Below, in pieces: positions 1 through 12,250 of a stretch of DNA of 64,000 nucleotides (its first letter is position 1; every line of letters starts with the position of its first letter). Position numbers and translations under genes: made by a program. The stretch covers positions 124,001 to 188,000 of the forward strand of contig JACKQL020000072.1 in NCBI GenBank assembly GCA_018296165.2. Reading direction: 5' to 3'. The notes under the pieces are model-generated. The model was not told where the DNA came from, did no database searches, and saw nothing but the letters and a program-made list of their open reading frames with translations. The stretch comes from Termitomyces sp. T153 (Eukaryota > Basidiomycota > Agaricomycetes > Agaricales > Lyophyllaceae).

Positions 1-3000
1 CAGGGTGGTGTGTGCAGTCTGTCTTGCTTTCTGTGCAGGGATTTAGCAGCCGAGTGGACAGTGTTGAGGAGATAGTGAGCAAGGTGTGAATGTTAGTTGG
101 ACAAGGCTCGGATGGTGGACTGGCTGTCACTGCCTATGATGGTGAGGCCTCATAGCTGTTTGTTGAATTTGGTTAGCATATGCAGTCCCATTGAGATGCC
201 CACTATCTCTGCTTTGTAAACTGTATGCTCTGCTGCAGAACTGAGGTGATAGCTCAAGTGAGAATCCTCCTCCCCATTTACGTAGAGGACTGCTGATGCT
301 CCTACTCCATCTTGGAAACTAGATCCATCGCAATAGACAGCCATTGTCACCCATTTGTGTGTGACTGTGATTGCCTCAAGGGCCTTGTCCTTGGAGGTGG
401 CAATGTGCATGGTGAAAGATGGCCAATAGCCTGGGTGTCATTGGTGGGCTGTAATAGTCTCAATGGACATGGGTTTGATGCTTGTAAATAAGAAGAGATT
501 GTGTAATGGTGAGCAGTGGCATTAAACCTGGCATTTAGATGCCTGTCATGCCAGGGCACTGACTGGGTGTGTCTCAGGCAAGGAGCCTAGGCAAACCATG
601 GCTCTAGCAAGAACTCTACAGAACAGTAGGTCTACAGGTAAAAGGTTAGCATGAAGTTCAAGCATGTTGGCTGCTGTTGTGCTCAGTGCACCCATGATAG
701 TTTTTGCAGCATGGTGCTGGGCCGTGTTGAGTTTCTTTGAGGCTGCTACTGAGCCTGTGCAGCATCTGCCATTTGAGCTCAAGCTGATGCCTGTATACCA
801 GACATCTGCAGCATACATAAATGCTGGGACTGCTACCATGTTATACAACTAGTGTATCCTGTGTAGGGGCATACCTCCAGATATATGGAAGAGTCTGGAC
901 ACTTGGTGTGTCCACCATGCCGCATTTGCTGCCACTTTCTGGGTGTGGGCTGCCCACCTCAACTTGTTGTCAAAAATGACACCAAGATATTTATATATTG
1001 CTAGTGTGTTGACAACCTGTGCTGTGACAGAGCCATCTGGGTTGGAGTGGTAAAGGGTCAGGTTGGTGGGAACCAAGTCACAGTGTGATCTTGGGAAGTT
1101 CATAAGAGCAAGTTTTGAGAGTTCAAAGGCGGAATTGTGAGATAGAGACCATTTGAATGCACCTTGTGCACATTCGATGAGGTTCTTAATAATGGTGCGC
1201 ATCTCTGTCAGAGACTTTGCAACAGCCAGGAACATCACATCATCAACAAAGCCCAACGATAGTTCAGATTTGTTGTGGTGGCAGGCAACACAGATAAGGG
1301 GAGCATTATAAAAAGCATAAAAAAGCATAGACAGGGGGCAGCCTTGGGTGGTGCCATTGTTGATGGTGATCCAGTCAGAGAGGAAGTCATCGAACTTCAG
1401 ATGCATTTGGTGGTTGGATAACATCTACTCAGCTAGGTGAACATAGCTGGTGGGGACACTGGCTTCTCTCATGTTATGAATGAGTTGGTCACAGACCATG
1501 TTGGAGAAGGCCCCTTGGATGTCAAGAAAGAGAGCTGTTGCAACTTTACCTGAATGCCAGGCATCCTTGATCCTTGAGACCACCAGATGCATGACGTCTG
1601 ATGTGTTTTGGCCTGGGCAGCCCTCAAATTGACCTGGTGGAAGCATATTGTGTTTCTCTGCAATGTAGGAGAGGTTAGCATCAACCAGTGTGGAAAGGAG
1701 CTTCCCTATGGTGTTGAGCAGTCCTATGGGCTGGTAAGCCTTTGCAAGGTTGTAGGCCAGTTTGCCTGGCTTGCACAGTACCAAAGTGGTGGATTCAAGC
1801 TAGCTGGCATGGTAAATGTCCAGCTTAAACACTGCAGCAAAGATAAAAGCACCTCTGCACACTGTTTGAGTACTATGTTGTGGATCCTGTCAGGACCCAG
1901 TGCTTTGAATGGGGAAAGTTTGCCTATGGCAGCAAGGATGTGCTCTTTAGAAAAGGAAGGAGATGCACTGATGGGGCAGGGATATGTCATGTGGGGGATG
2001 GAGGGAGAGGAAGGAGGAGGAGGAAAGAATGACTCAGCTAGTGCCCTGGCCTTGTCTTCATTGGTTGATGCAACAGTCAGAACACCATTAAATGTTGTTT
2101 TCAAGTCTGGGACTCTGTCACATGAGAAGTCAGAGGGCTCCTGCACAATGTATTTGTTAGCAATGTAAATTTGTTGAGCATCAATTGACTCCAACTATTC
2201 CATCCAGTGTTCTTCCTTAGCCTTGTGAATTACCTTGGCCATTTCCTGAGATAGATGGGCAGCTTCAGCTTTTGTGGGGTGGTCTGGTATGTCATGAAAC
2301 TTGAAGGCTTGGTTATTGGCTCAACATCTCTGGGCCTTCAGCCATTTGAGATTGTCATTTCACCACCTTTTGGTGTATGGGCAAGGTTTGCGAACCGGGA
2401 CAATGTTGTCCTCTGCTATGACCTCCTGGATTATCTGGGTGAGGTCATGCACCTTGGAGTCGAACTCCAATTCTGTGAGGATGGGTACTGCTGGGGACTC
2501 GTTCTGCAGATGCTCTGTCAGAGCTGCATTGAACACTTTCTAGTCAACTTGGCAAAAGTCTTTAGATGGTGGTGAGGAGGTGCAGGGCACTGGAAGCTCC
2601 ACCTCAGTAACTATGGGGAGGTGATCAGCTAGAGACGGACATAGTGATGGGACTATGTCGCATGAAATAATTGGATCAACATCTGAGTGGGTGTGCCAGA
2701 CGTTGTCAGGCCATGTCCACCTGTCACCTGCAGACTGGAAAGTGGGCAGTTCTGGGGGCAGAGCTAACTCCATGTTGTATGCCATCAGCATATCAAGGAG
2801 AGGTTGTACAAAGTTCTTGGGACTATTCAGGTGACAGTTATTAGCTGACTCCCATAGGGAGTGGTGACGGTTGAAGTCACCAAGCCATAACATATGATTG
2901 CCAGGTGTGGGCTGGGCAATATGGAGAGAGGTAGAGAGATAGGTGGAAAGGTCATTGAGGACCATGTTGTGTGTGCAATTGTTGTACATATTGAAGACCG

Positions 3001-3560
3001 AGAGGAAGCCAAATTTGCCTGAGAAGCAGATGGCTGAAATGTCTGTGGAATGGATGGTTAGTTGGGAATATGCATCTGTTGAAATGTTAGTGTTGATTAG
3101 CAGTACTGAGCATGAATGCATGCTGCCATCTTTTCTGTGGTCAGAGGGGTATAATACTCTCCAGTATCTGGTAACCTTTGTGTTACTTAAGGAATCAAGG
3201 AATGGCTCTTGACGTGTGAGCACATCTCAGTCTTCCAGGTGGGCTGCCACTAGTACATCTTCTTGTGCTGAGATTGACTTCCAAGTGTTTTGTTGCCAAA
3301 TGCAAATCTTCCTGGGTGCTGCTGTGGGTCATGCAATCATCAGTTTGTTGAGGTGGGGAGGGGTACAGTGCCTTGAGACTTCTGGGTGTTTGTTTGGGTG
3401 AAGCTGAACTCATCCAAGTTGCTCATGTGACTCAGGGCACAGCTGTTGGCCAGTGTCTTCTGCATGGTGTTACATTGTCATGGCAGTATTGTGGCTTGGA
3501 CAGGTCTGGTGGGAGCAGGGGAGGGTGTCCGAGTTGCAGCTGCAGCAGTCAGTGCTGGTG
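1..3560 (-). pseudogene. LINE (Tad1-like) ORF2: endonuclease, reverse transcriptase, RNase H; decayed, cut by window edge
   Basis: Reading from high to low coordinates, three domains follow each other. An APE-type endonuclease lies at about 3,305-2,560, with IWQQNTWKS near its start, LWLGDFNRHHSLWE in the middle and DHLPIVTEVELP near its end. A reverse transcriptase lies at about 2,190-850, with LFLDIQGAFSNM, NGTTQGCPLS and the catalytic box FVDDVMFL near 1,245. An RNase H domain lies at about 410-1, with VYCDGSS, YKAEIVGI and SDSQS carrying the D-E-D residues; its C-terminus runs off the window. This is the order of Tad1/I-type non-LTR retrotransposons, which copy themselves by target-primed reverse transcription. 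Frame changes and stops (for example at 1,424 and 849) break it into separate frames, so it is a dead copy. CpG is very rare here. ORF1 lies just upstream on the same strand. Confidence 0.85.
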
Positions 3561-3683
3561 GTCATGTACCCATGGGTGGAGTTGGACGCTTTGGCAGAGC
3601 TGTAGCCCAGATTGAGGGGTCAGTTGTTGGGAAGTACAACATTCTATTCTTAGGGAACCGTGCATTGAGAGCTTTGCAGCATT

Positions 3684-5256
3684 TCAAGAATTCTGGGCAG
3701 CCATGATCCAAGCTTGCATGTACCAAGTCAGGCCTGCACAATACACACCTATTCTTGACAGCCTTGCAGGAGGTGGCAGAGCATCTATTACTAGCGCATC
3801 TGGGATAGCAACCTTTGTTCTTGCAGTCATTGCAGAAGTGCCTGTACTTCTGGCAGTTGTTGCATCATATAGGCTTGCAGATGTCCTTGCAAATTGCAAC
3901 TTGTTGGCTGCAGATGAAGATTCATCCACAGATCATGTCATTCGCAGTCTTGGAGTTGTTGCAAGTGATTTTGGAGATGTGACTGATTGCTTTGGGGATC
4001 TAAGGTCAGGATTCTTGAGCCAGAGTGCCAAGGTGATGGACATGGAGGATAAGCTGTTTTCAAGCTTGATGGTGCAGAGGCTGTTGAAGTTGTCTGGGTT
4101 GAATGGGCCCTCACATAGAACAAACCTCACAATGAGGTTGAATGTCTTGTCCATGACATCTGAGGAGTTGCTGAAGATGTCATTGATGACCTCCTAGTGT
4201 TTAGTGGCATAGTGCCAGAATCTGTCTGCAGAGTCAGCGGTGTCAAACTCAGCAAGGTACACACTGCTATTAATAATCTTCAGCCCTATCACATGTGTCT
4301 TTGGCATAGTGACTTCAATCTCTCCATCTTTGCCTTGGTTGAGAGATGTTTGTTTGTTGTTGAGTGTCTTGAGTGTTTTGTTGAGGGCATCCTAAAGTTT
4401 CAAGGTGCCAGTTACTGAGGGGTCAGTTGGGGCGCTGGCATCCATAGGATTGAACTTGATCAATACTATATGTGCATCACAAAGGATGCATTGTTGAACA
4501 CATATCTTATTGTCAGTCAATAGTGCATATGCTGGGGTCAATGTTTGATGGCTGTGGACTATTGCAGGCTGTGGAGATGCTGAGGTTTTGGCAATTGAGG
4601 CCCATGTGGGCAGAGCAGTGGGCTGCTGGAGAGGATTTGCAAACTTGGATGCCATAGTATCCAGCAAAGAGAATACCCCAGCAAAGGTCTCAGATGTTGA
4701 TTTAAGGGCAAGAGTGGACTCTGCCCTCTGTGAATTGTTGGCTGCAAGGAACCTGGCCATGGTGCTGAGTTTTTCTACCAGATTGCTGAGCCTACCCATG
4801 GTTTTAGTCATGATTGCATCTGCCAGTGAGGATAAGATTTGATCTGTGATGTCCACCTTGAGGAGGAATGCCATTGCAAGGACAGCATTTTTCATTTTGG
4901 CCAGCTTGAAGTAGAGGGCCACAGTGGCTAGGATGCTGACAATCTTTGCTCGGTCATAGGGCTCAGCCGCAAGTATCCATCTGTTGGACTCAAGCCATTT
5001 GTGAGCATTGAGTAGAGATCTGATTGGGCTAGTGTCCTGTGCCAAGAGAGTTTTGAGGTTGCAGTGGGTTGGGATGAGATGCAAGTGTTTTGGAGTCCCA
5101 CCTGAGTTGGGACTGCTCAGGGGTAGTCAAGAAGACTCCCTCATCAACAAGGACATCAGTTGGACCAAGGAGCAATAGGGTGAGAAGAGCAGAAGCAGAG
5201 AGGGCACTGGAGGGCTTATTGGGCTGGGAGGTGCAGGAAAGAAGTTGATTATACAT
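3684..5256 (-). pseudogene. LINE ORF1 (Gag-like RNA-binding protein), decayed
   Basis: Open stretches at 5,084-4,392, 4,154-3,933 and 3,929-3,684 follow one another directly upstream of the endonuclease of the same LINE, the position of ORF1. The first part is alanine- and leucine-rich and reads like a helical, multimerising Gag segment. The last part holds a C/Y-x-C-rich stretch near 3,900-3,740 (NKLQFARTSASLYDATTARS and on) that looks like a CCHC zinc-knuckle array whose cysteines have mostly changed (C to Y, R or S). The assignment rests mainly on position and on these decayed knuckles. ORF1 proteins of this type coat the LINE RNA. Several frame breaks are needed to read through, so no functional product is expected. 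Confidence 0.6.
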
Positions 5257-5339
5257 TACTTATGGTCTCAAAACAACCAGGACACTGAAAGGGATGATGA
5301 GTGTCAGAGATCAAGAAGCATTCAGGGCAAGGCCTGCCA

Positions 5340-5546
5340 CCCCTGCCACCCCCAGTGGTGGTCAACAATAACAAGGAGTATAAGGTAGAGGAAATCCTGG
5401 ATAGTTGTTTATTCTGGAGACAACTACAATACAAGGTGAAGTGGAAGGGCTATGAGATTGAGGATATCTCCTGGGAACTGTCAGGGGATGTCTCCCTTGT
5501 TTCCCCTTCTCCTCCTCCAGCTCTTGTCAGATTTGCTCCATTGTAG
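5340..5546 (+). pseudogene. Ty3/gypsy chromodomain remnant (pol C-terminus)
   Basis: A proline-rich linker is followed by EYKVEEILDSCLFWRQLQYK and VKWKGYEIEDISWE, the typical chromodomain pattern (Y-x-V-E-x-I-L-D, then Y-x-V-K-W-x-G-Y). In chromoviral Ty3/gypsy elements this domain sits at the C-terminus of integrase and directs insertion to heterochromatin. The expected W-E-P-x-x-N-L end is altered to WELSGDV, and nothing recognisable of integrase precedes it (the LINE begins about 90 bases upstream). A Gag-like frame begins about 500 bases downstream on the same strand, so the DNA between could hold LTR sequence. Confidence 0.6.
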
Positions 5547-6030
5547 TTTTCCTTTATTCTCCTTCCTTTTCCCTATCTATTGGTCCTAGTTTTAGCCCTC
5601 AGGCCACACCAGTTCTCTGTCAATAATTCAGACAAGTGTGGCCCTTTGACACTGCCACTGGCTTATGTAACTGCTGACCAATTGCTGACACATCACTTGT
5701 GTCTTTTTTCTCTGTCATACTGTACAGTTGTTTCTCACACTTCTGAAGCCTCTGAAGCATTACACCTGGCCTAGGGAATCTCCAGACTTGTTCTCTTTGG
5801 ATTTCCCTTTGCCAGGTGAGTAGTTATCTCAGTAGACACTGTACAGTACTGAATAGACTTTGGATTTCCCTTTGCTAGCTGTGTGATTGAGCCCCAGCCT
5901 CCAGAGGTCACCCTTACAGCAGAACAAGTCTCTAGATTTGGTCTGGGAGCCCCCTTTTTGGTTACTTGAGCTTCTACTTAGTTCTTCAAAAGGTCTCTTC
6001 CCCACCAGTGTCTTAGTGCTCCTGTGCTCT
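5547..6030. other. Gene-free spacer, possible decayed LTR
   Basis: This lies between the chromodomain remnant and the Gag-like frame, where an LTR would be expected if both belong to the same element family. A 15-base string (ggatttccctttgc) occurs at about 5,800 and again at about 5,865. I see no clear TG...CA ends or primer-binding site, so the LTR reading is only positional. Confidence 0.25.
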
Positions 6031-6034
6031 TCCT

Positions 6035-7123
6035 ATGACCCAGCCAACCCCTCCAGCACCTCCCCCTGACACTTCAAGCCCCCAGGATGATGCCTGGAGT
6101 CATTTACTGTCCCTGGAAACACAGGTTCAACTTACCCAAGCCTCCCTTACTTCCCACATGGCTGAACTCACTGGACTCCATCAAACCACTGAAGCAGTGT
6201 CCCTTTCTCTACAAGCCCTTCTGGAACATCTCCCCCTTGCTCCTACCACTCCTTTGATGCCTACAGCAGATGCAGAATGGTTTGTGTCTGCACCTAACTC
6301 AGGCTTGTTGGCTCCAGCTGCTGCAGAATGGTTTGCATCTGCATCTGGCTTAAGCCTTTCAGCTCCTCATTCCAAACTCCCTTGTCCTGCACTCCCTGAT
6401 GTATAAGATGGAGATTGTAAGGCTGGAGAATGTTTCCTTCAGTCCTGCATTACCTATATCCAGCTGAGTGGTGAAGCCTTTACCTTGGATGCCTTGAAAA
6501 TTGCCTGGGTCCTCTCCTACATAAAGGCTGGTCAAGCCTCAACTTATGCACTGCATATCTTCTGAAGCCCAGGAGGAGTGGAGAGTTTCTCTAGCTGGAC
6601 AGAGTTTGAGAAGGAGTTCTGAGCAGAGTTCTTCCCCCTTGACCCAGCCAAAACTGCAGCACTTTTCCTTTGAGCCCAAACTCAGTATGGTCAAGAAAAG
6701 CGGTCACTTGATGAGTACATTGACTCCTTTAGTGCCTTAGCTGAACAGGCTGGATATCTGGATGGTCTACAACTCTGCCTAACCTTCCATGATGGACTCC
6801 ACCCCTCTCTCAGGGATCATATAGACAGCATGGCAGAAGGGTGCCCAGATGATGAGCAGGTCAACACCTGGTACAAGGTGGCACGTGAGCAGTGGCAGCT
6901 CATGGAATTGCAACATGAGCTGCAGCAGATGCAACCCCCAACCTTCCCTTTTTCTCATGGAGGGTTCACTCCCCAAGCTCTCTCTTCTGCACCTGCACCA
7001 GCATCCTCCCAACCAGGTGCAGCTCCTTCCTTCATGCCTCATGTTGCTCCCCTGCATTATCAACCAAGTTACTGTAAGGATACCTGTTTCCTTGCCTTCT
7101 ACAGAGCATTGAATAATCTATAG
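6035..7123 (+). pseudogene. Ty3/gypsy Gag remnant
   Basis: The first frame (6,035-6,406) begins MTQPTPPAPPPDTSSPQDDA and has a helical, leucine-rich stretch typical of the Gag N-terminus. After frame breaks the retrotransposon Gag core continues with WTEFEKEFRAEFFPLDP near 6,605-6,650, then QYGQEKRSLDEYIDSFSALA near 6,690-6,740, and a final frame (6,830-7,123) ending in a Q/P-rich tail. That core (W-x-x-F-x-x-E-F, then S-x-x-E-Y-x-x-x-F) is the hallmark of the Retrotrans_gag family, which forms the virus-like particle. Stops at about 6,405, 6,555 and 6,663 show decay. Only a few hundred bases follow before recognisable sequence is lost, so protease and pol are absent. Confidence 0.65.
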
Positions 7124-7600
7124 ATCATTTCCATGTCCACATCGTGAATGCTAACCAGGTATGGCTGTAGAACAGGCACATCTGCTTAATGATGTCATTT
7201 TGCTGGTACGTGATCCTCATCACTTGACCTCACAGCCCCTCACCTGTAGTACTCATCATATTCAGCTAGAGATAGAGTCAGAGAACGGCCCTGCTACTTT
7301 TGAGAGGATGGTCTTGACATAGGCCTAGGTGATCAGCATGGCTTGTTTGAGGCAATGCAGGCAGCATCTGCTTGATCAAAGTACATCTTTATGGAACCTA
7401 GATAGCAATGATCCACTGCAATTTCTTCCTTCATCAATGGAAGGTATGCCAGAGTCAAATTTCTCTGTTCTCAAGCTGTGTGTATCATGCCTCAACATCA
7501 GACGGACCAAAGAAATCACCAGAAAGATCGTGTTTCATTCAGCGTTGCATTCCTAATGAAGTCGCACACTAGTAGATGGGCAACTCAGGCATAAGGTTTT
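7124..7600. other. Gene-free decayed repeat DNA
   Basis: Downstream of the Gag remnant I see only a 75-codon frame (7,329-7,556) with no recognisable feature. It may be a relic of the protease/RT part of the same element. Confidence 0.3.
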
Positions 7601-7859
7601 TGACCTCAGCAATAAAGTTTTGCTAGTGTCAGGTGTTGTGAAAGTTCGGAATGAAGGGGAAGCAAAAAAGAATGGATGTAGCAATAATGGCAATGATTGC
7701 TCAGGCAACATCCAAGGAGCAAATGATGAGGCCTGTCAAATCAGAACACTGCAACCTGGAATTTGCTGATGAGCAAGCACCACCCCTTGCTATAGCTAAT
7801 AATATGAAATTCTGAACTGCAGAACATTGATGTACCAAGTCGCCCACAATGTTCAGGGT

Positions 7860-8588
7860 TTTCTCTTGTTCGCTTGCTCAGCCAACCTTGACACTTTAAT
7901 GCAGCATACAGTGCAATTATACCTCATTGCCAATGCAATATGCCCTGTAAGATAGAGTACTGTATGCTACTGAATAACCTCGCTCCTTTGAGATCATTTG
8001 TGATGCATTACTCATGCATTAAGTACTTTACAGTATGTCTGAGGTGTGGAATACATGTTTGACAGCCTTGCAAGATCATCTCCATATGTTTGGTCTTTTT
8101 CATCTCTGCCTTCCATGCATTACTCTGCATGTGCCATTGGAACCAGCTCACAATTTGCTAAGCACATCATGTAAGTAAGCATTTAAACTTTCATGATCCA
8201 TGATGCATGGTGCTTAACAAGCATTGTGTTGTAATTGCTTTCCCCAACTGTGTCTCCTGCTCCTCAGACAATGGATTGGTGACTGGTTTGTTTGAAAAAA
8301 GCATAGCACACTCAGGAAATAGACTTTCCCATTTTTCATAAATTTCAGGCCAGAAATCAGTGTACTTCTGCTCTGCCCTGCATGTGCAATACTTTTCCAA
8401 CAGGCTTTGCAAGAAGACTGTCTGCAGTTCATTTGCCCACAAAACACCCATCTGGAATATGTCATTCTGTGTTGGCAATCACAGATAAATCTATAAGATT
8501 TACATTTTCTTTGTGCCCAGTTTTTTTGTTGCAAAATATTACTACACATATATCTTTGGTGACTCAGAGGAGTTTGTGGTTTGGCCAC
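7860..8588 (-). pseudogene. Remnant of a mushroom-specific repeat-family ORF
   Basis: The frame at 8,478-8,191 reads MGVLWANELQTVFLQSLLEK, then FWPEIYEKWESLFPE and LSEEQETQLGKAI; continuing past a break gives SWFQWHMQSNAWK near 8,150. From memory this is the N-terminal block of a large protein family common in Agaricomycete genomes (a K-x-x-F-L...W-F-R-W type head), usually found in many copies and of unknown function. An overlapping frame at 8,588-8,214 supplies the part just before it. Downstream, towards 7,860, the frame is lost. It sits in CpG-poor sequence and is likely a dead copy. Confidence 0.45.
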
Positions 8589-8599
8589 AATGCCAAAAC

Positions 8600-9210
8600 T
8601 TTAAATGTATAAACTATAAGTGCATATAAGCTACACAGACCTTATCTAGCCATACATCAATTATACATTGGTTATACAGATTTTGCTAGATTGCGCCACC
8701 AGCCCACTGCCACAGAGGTATCTTTAAGTGCCTATACCACCATTTCTAACTTCCTAAGTTTTCCTCTGGTCCAGATGATATAGGAGAATTATCTTTGCTT
8801 GTCTGTAGCCTGACCACCCTTGCCTATGCTTACATGTAAGTTCCATGATGAGCTGTCCTAATGCATTCTTATGCCACAACAGCACACTACAAATACCCTA
8901 ACTATTTCAAGCATAAACCCTGCATCAAATCAACTTTGACTTGTTTGAACTTTGACCCTCTTTAGTGCCCAACTTCTTTACATGGCTCAAACTACTAGCA
9001 TATCAGCTACCAGAGATGTGGTTCTGGTATCCCATACATTGGCACAACTCCTTCAAGCCCTCCAGCTTGCTGCCTGTATGTCACAGCATTGCACACATTA
9101 CATTCATAACCCACAGTATCATTCTTTAGCAATTACAATCACAATCCCCCCACCCAGTAAGTGTCTCCCTTCTTCAATATCAGATGCTCAACTGATGTGA
9201 ATATATATCA
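8600..9210. other. Gene-free CpG-poor stretch
   Basis: Only short frames without recognisable motifs (for example 8,952-9,200 on the plus strand). About 120 bases from 8,821 on hold no CG dinucleotide at all. Nothing else is seen. Confidence 0.4.
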
Positions 9211-9212
9211 AG

Positions 9213-9730
9213 ATGGAGGTACTACAGATGCAAACAGTATGTTATCATTTCCTCCACTCTCACTGTGGCTGCTCAAGTTTCCACTGTGGCTGTGACTGCT
9301 CAAGTTCCCACTGTGGCCATGCCTGTTCAAGCTCCCATGGTTGCACCTGTTCAAGCTCCCACAGCCATGCCTGCTCCCATGCCTACTCAAGCTCCTGCAG
9401 CTGTGCCTGTTCAAGCTCCTGCCCATGTTGTCATGGATCCTGCCACCATGGACTTCTGTGCCTCTGGAGCTGAGATTGAAGATTATCCTGACCAGCATTA
9501 TTATGTTGTCACCATTGGCAAGAAGATTGGAGTATTTTCTTCTTGATAAGTCTTACATCCTCTCTCTTACCTTGCTATCTAATGTGTGAATATAGGGGAA
9601 ATGTGTCTCTTTATGTCATTAAGGTCACTGGGGCTGCATTCTCCATGGTTGATGGGGTTGATGCATGCAACTGTGCAATGTGCCAGTTCAATGAGGCATT
9701 CATCAACAGTCACTGCCACTTTGTGCCTTG
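9213..9730 (+). pseudogene. RNase H1 N-terminal (viroplasmin-like) domain protein with a V-Q-A-P repeat head
   Basis: The frame 9,265-9,546 starts with a low-complexity repeat of about 27 nt per unit (VPTVAMPVQAP type), then an acidic linker and YYVVTIGKKIGVFSS, the first half of the RNase H1 N-terminal hybrid-binding domain (Y-x-V-x-x-G-x-x-x-G-V-F-x-S-W). The second half appears after a gap at about 9,625: VTGAAFSMVDGVDACNCAMC and QFNEAFINS. The gap looks like an intron, but its expected donor reads ATAAGT where GTAAGT is usual, so splicing is probably lost. Small proteins with this domain are frequent in mushroom genomes. In RNase H1 the domain binds RNA/DNA hybrids; no catalytic RNase H part is present here. 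Confidence 0.6.
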
Positions 9731-9739
9731 AATCTTTGC

Positions 9740-11320
9740 TCATCTCTTCTTGTGATCTGTAGTTTATGTAGGCTCTGTTTGTATTTTTATATCTTCCTTC
9801 CCATGCTATCTCAACACCTCTGCCAACTCCCCCCTACATACACTATCAATATACTTGCATGTCTGACCATGCTATTATGTACATGCATGATAAGCCAAGT
9901 ATACATAGATAACTAGAGTATACATATCAGTTTACTAGCTAAGATGACACATCTAAGAAAACAACACATCCAAGTTCTTGAGTATAGATTTACTAGCTAA
10001 GACCCTGAAACAGGTGCTTCCTTTTTGGGCTACAAATCAAGCCCTCTGTTGTCAAGAAGAACTTATGAGTGTCAGCAATCATTGCTCTCACAGGAATGAT
10101 TGTCTTGGGAATAGAGTCTTTTTGGCTTGTTAATATCAGTCATACCATGGGTCAAGATATCCTGAAGAGAATAGATAGCCATGGCTACTCACTTCTGAAC
10201 AGCCTCCACCTAATGCAAGTCCTTTACAAACCCCAATATGCTTAGTAGTTCATTACAGTACTGAGTGCAGGAGGTTTCCAAGCACCCAAGCTTCTCAAGC
10301 ACTTCATTGATAGGGTCTGAAGATATCTCTTGGATATATCTGTCATAGAGTTCTTGAATAGACTGATGTGGATCCTTGCCATTGTAAAGATTGTCAAGCT
10401 TGACTGAGACACACTCAGCATGAGAGAGCCAATCTTCCCTCAGTGATATTGTCTTCCAAGGCTGCAACAATGTTCTGCCAAGCACACAACCAACCATAGT
10501 GGATTGTGGAGTTGTAATATATGGACTTGAAGTAGTGACTTACTGGGCCAGCAATTTGCCATTCTTACCTGCCTTCATGGATGTAGAGTGACTGCAGTTA
10601 TGAGTTTTAGCTCCTAAGATAAGGTTCATGAACTTAGAATACATACCTGGAATACTGGGAACCATCTTCCTCTGATCTAGCTGATGTTGACTTGTTACTA
10701 GAGCCATACTTGAGTATAAGTGTTTTAATGCAGTTGAAGCCCCATAACATACCTGTCATACCATCTTTTACTCTTATGGCAGTTGGCAAGGCATTTCTCT
10801 TCCTCTGTATGATACTTGCATGGTTAACTCATGAGTGGGAGGTAAAAGGTTTGAGTTAGCTAACACAAACTCATGAGTCATCAAGACCTGCCCATGTCAA
10901 TTCTTACTTTTTTACTCATAATCTTTCCAAAAAAAAATTGTTCCAGTGTTATCCAATGATTTTTCTCAATTTTTTCATCTCTTTATTTTGGCCATTGCTA
11001 CAGTTACAGACCACCAGTGAATATTTCAAAATAATTCTGCATGGTCTGTCACCCACTATGATGTTTATCAGCAACCTTCTCTCAAGTACATGCACAGGGG
11101 CATTACCTTCCTTGTGTGAGTCTACAGACTTCATTGTGCAACCTACTATACAGTTTTCCAAAAGGGAACATAACCCTGGAGGAGACCCTGTCCTCCCCAC
11201 ACATTATTGGGTTCCAAAAAAAATCATGTGCTAACTCCCTTAAATACTGCCAAACATTCACAGTGCTAGTTCAGTACATGAGTCTTGATTAACTTTGATT
11301 CTCATTGATGCTAACCTCAA
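9740..11320. other. CpG-poor region with one unassigned ORF
   Basis: The only frame worth note is on the minus strand at 10,497-10,210 (95 codons, starting MVGCVLGRTLLQPWKTISLR and rich in charged, helical sequence). I recognise no family, and it may be an exon or a relic. Around 10,930 there is a short A-run and at about 11,214 another. No RNA gene, LTR or clear intron signals were seen in the rest. Confidence 0.35.
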
Positions 11321-11327
11321 ATGAAGG

Positions 11328-12250
11328 ATGCCAAAACAAGGCAAGGCAACCAAAGCAAGCAGTGAGAAGTCATGCATCCTAGGCACACAACAGTTGCTTT
11401 GCAAGGAGCTTGCACCATTCTACAATCAGGCCAAGCATGGTTTCAAAGAGCTTTGTCTGTTCTTGGATGCATATTACAATGTCTATTGGGATTGCTGGCC
11501 CTTGGATGTCAAAGACTTCAATGATAACCCAGGAGAAATGAGATTTATTCATGATAAGCAAAACACAGTATGTACATTTATATATTTCATGTGATCATTG
11601 TTCATCTGACTGCAGGTGTTACAGCAGAATCTCATGCAGCAAGCAGCAGCCACCCACAATGTTGCCACTGAGCCATGGCATGAGTATGTTACTACTGAGA
11701 AGGATAGGCAATGTTGCATGAGTGATCATTCTAGGCTGGAGGCAGAGACAGACTTATGAGCATTTCCTCCAGCATGATTATGTGGCATATCTTGCCACAC
11801 ATCCATGCCCAACGACATGACCATTGGGCTGCAAGAAAGTGTTCCCTGATGTCAAGAATGCAGGTGGAAATGAGGGGAATGGATCACAGAGTGGATTGGG
11901 AGCAGCTGATTGCAAAGATACCACTGCAATGCAGGGAATGTCTCATTGCCCACTAGGTGATGTGCAGACTGGTTCAAGGTAAGCAAAACATTGTTGCCAG
12001 TTAGTGTTGTATACAGGCTTGATGCCACAGCAAGGTACTTCACTCAAACAGCTGCCTTGTTTGACAAATTGTATGGTCAGAATGGGATGATGGTTTTCCA
12101 TGTATATAATTCTGCTTGCCCCTACTATGTAGCTGAGCATCTGAAAGAGCTGAATTCGTAGTGTTGTAGCACCTACAGTACTTACCAATATCCAAATTAT
12201 GCCCTTTTTTGAAGGGTAGCCCATATCAGAGCCATTTGATACATCAGCCT
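11328..12250 (+). pseudogene. Unassigned decayed coding remnant
   Basis: The frame 11,328-11,594 begins MPKQGKATKASSEKSCIL and encodes a mixed helical protein with FLDAYYNVYWDCWPLDVKDF. A possible continuation near 11,620-11,755 (after a GT-AG-like gap) reads VLQQNLMQQAAATHNVATEP. Later pieces such as RYFTQTAALFDKLYGQNG at about 12,030-12,080 lie in other frames. This pattern of linked exon-sized frames suggests a decayed multi-exon gene, possibly part of a transposon upstream of the KDZ element. I do not recognise the family. Confidence 0.3.

Noticed and set aside
1608..2168. 186-codon plus-strand frame
   Set aside because: Antisense shadow of the LINE reverse transcriptase.
9208..9498. 96-codon minus-strand frame rich in Ser, His, Gly and Arg
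   Set aside because: Antisense of the tandem repeat that encodes the V-Q-A-P head; the repeat keeps several frames open.
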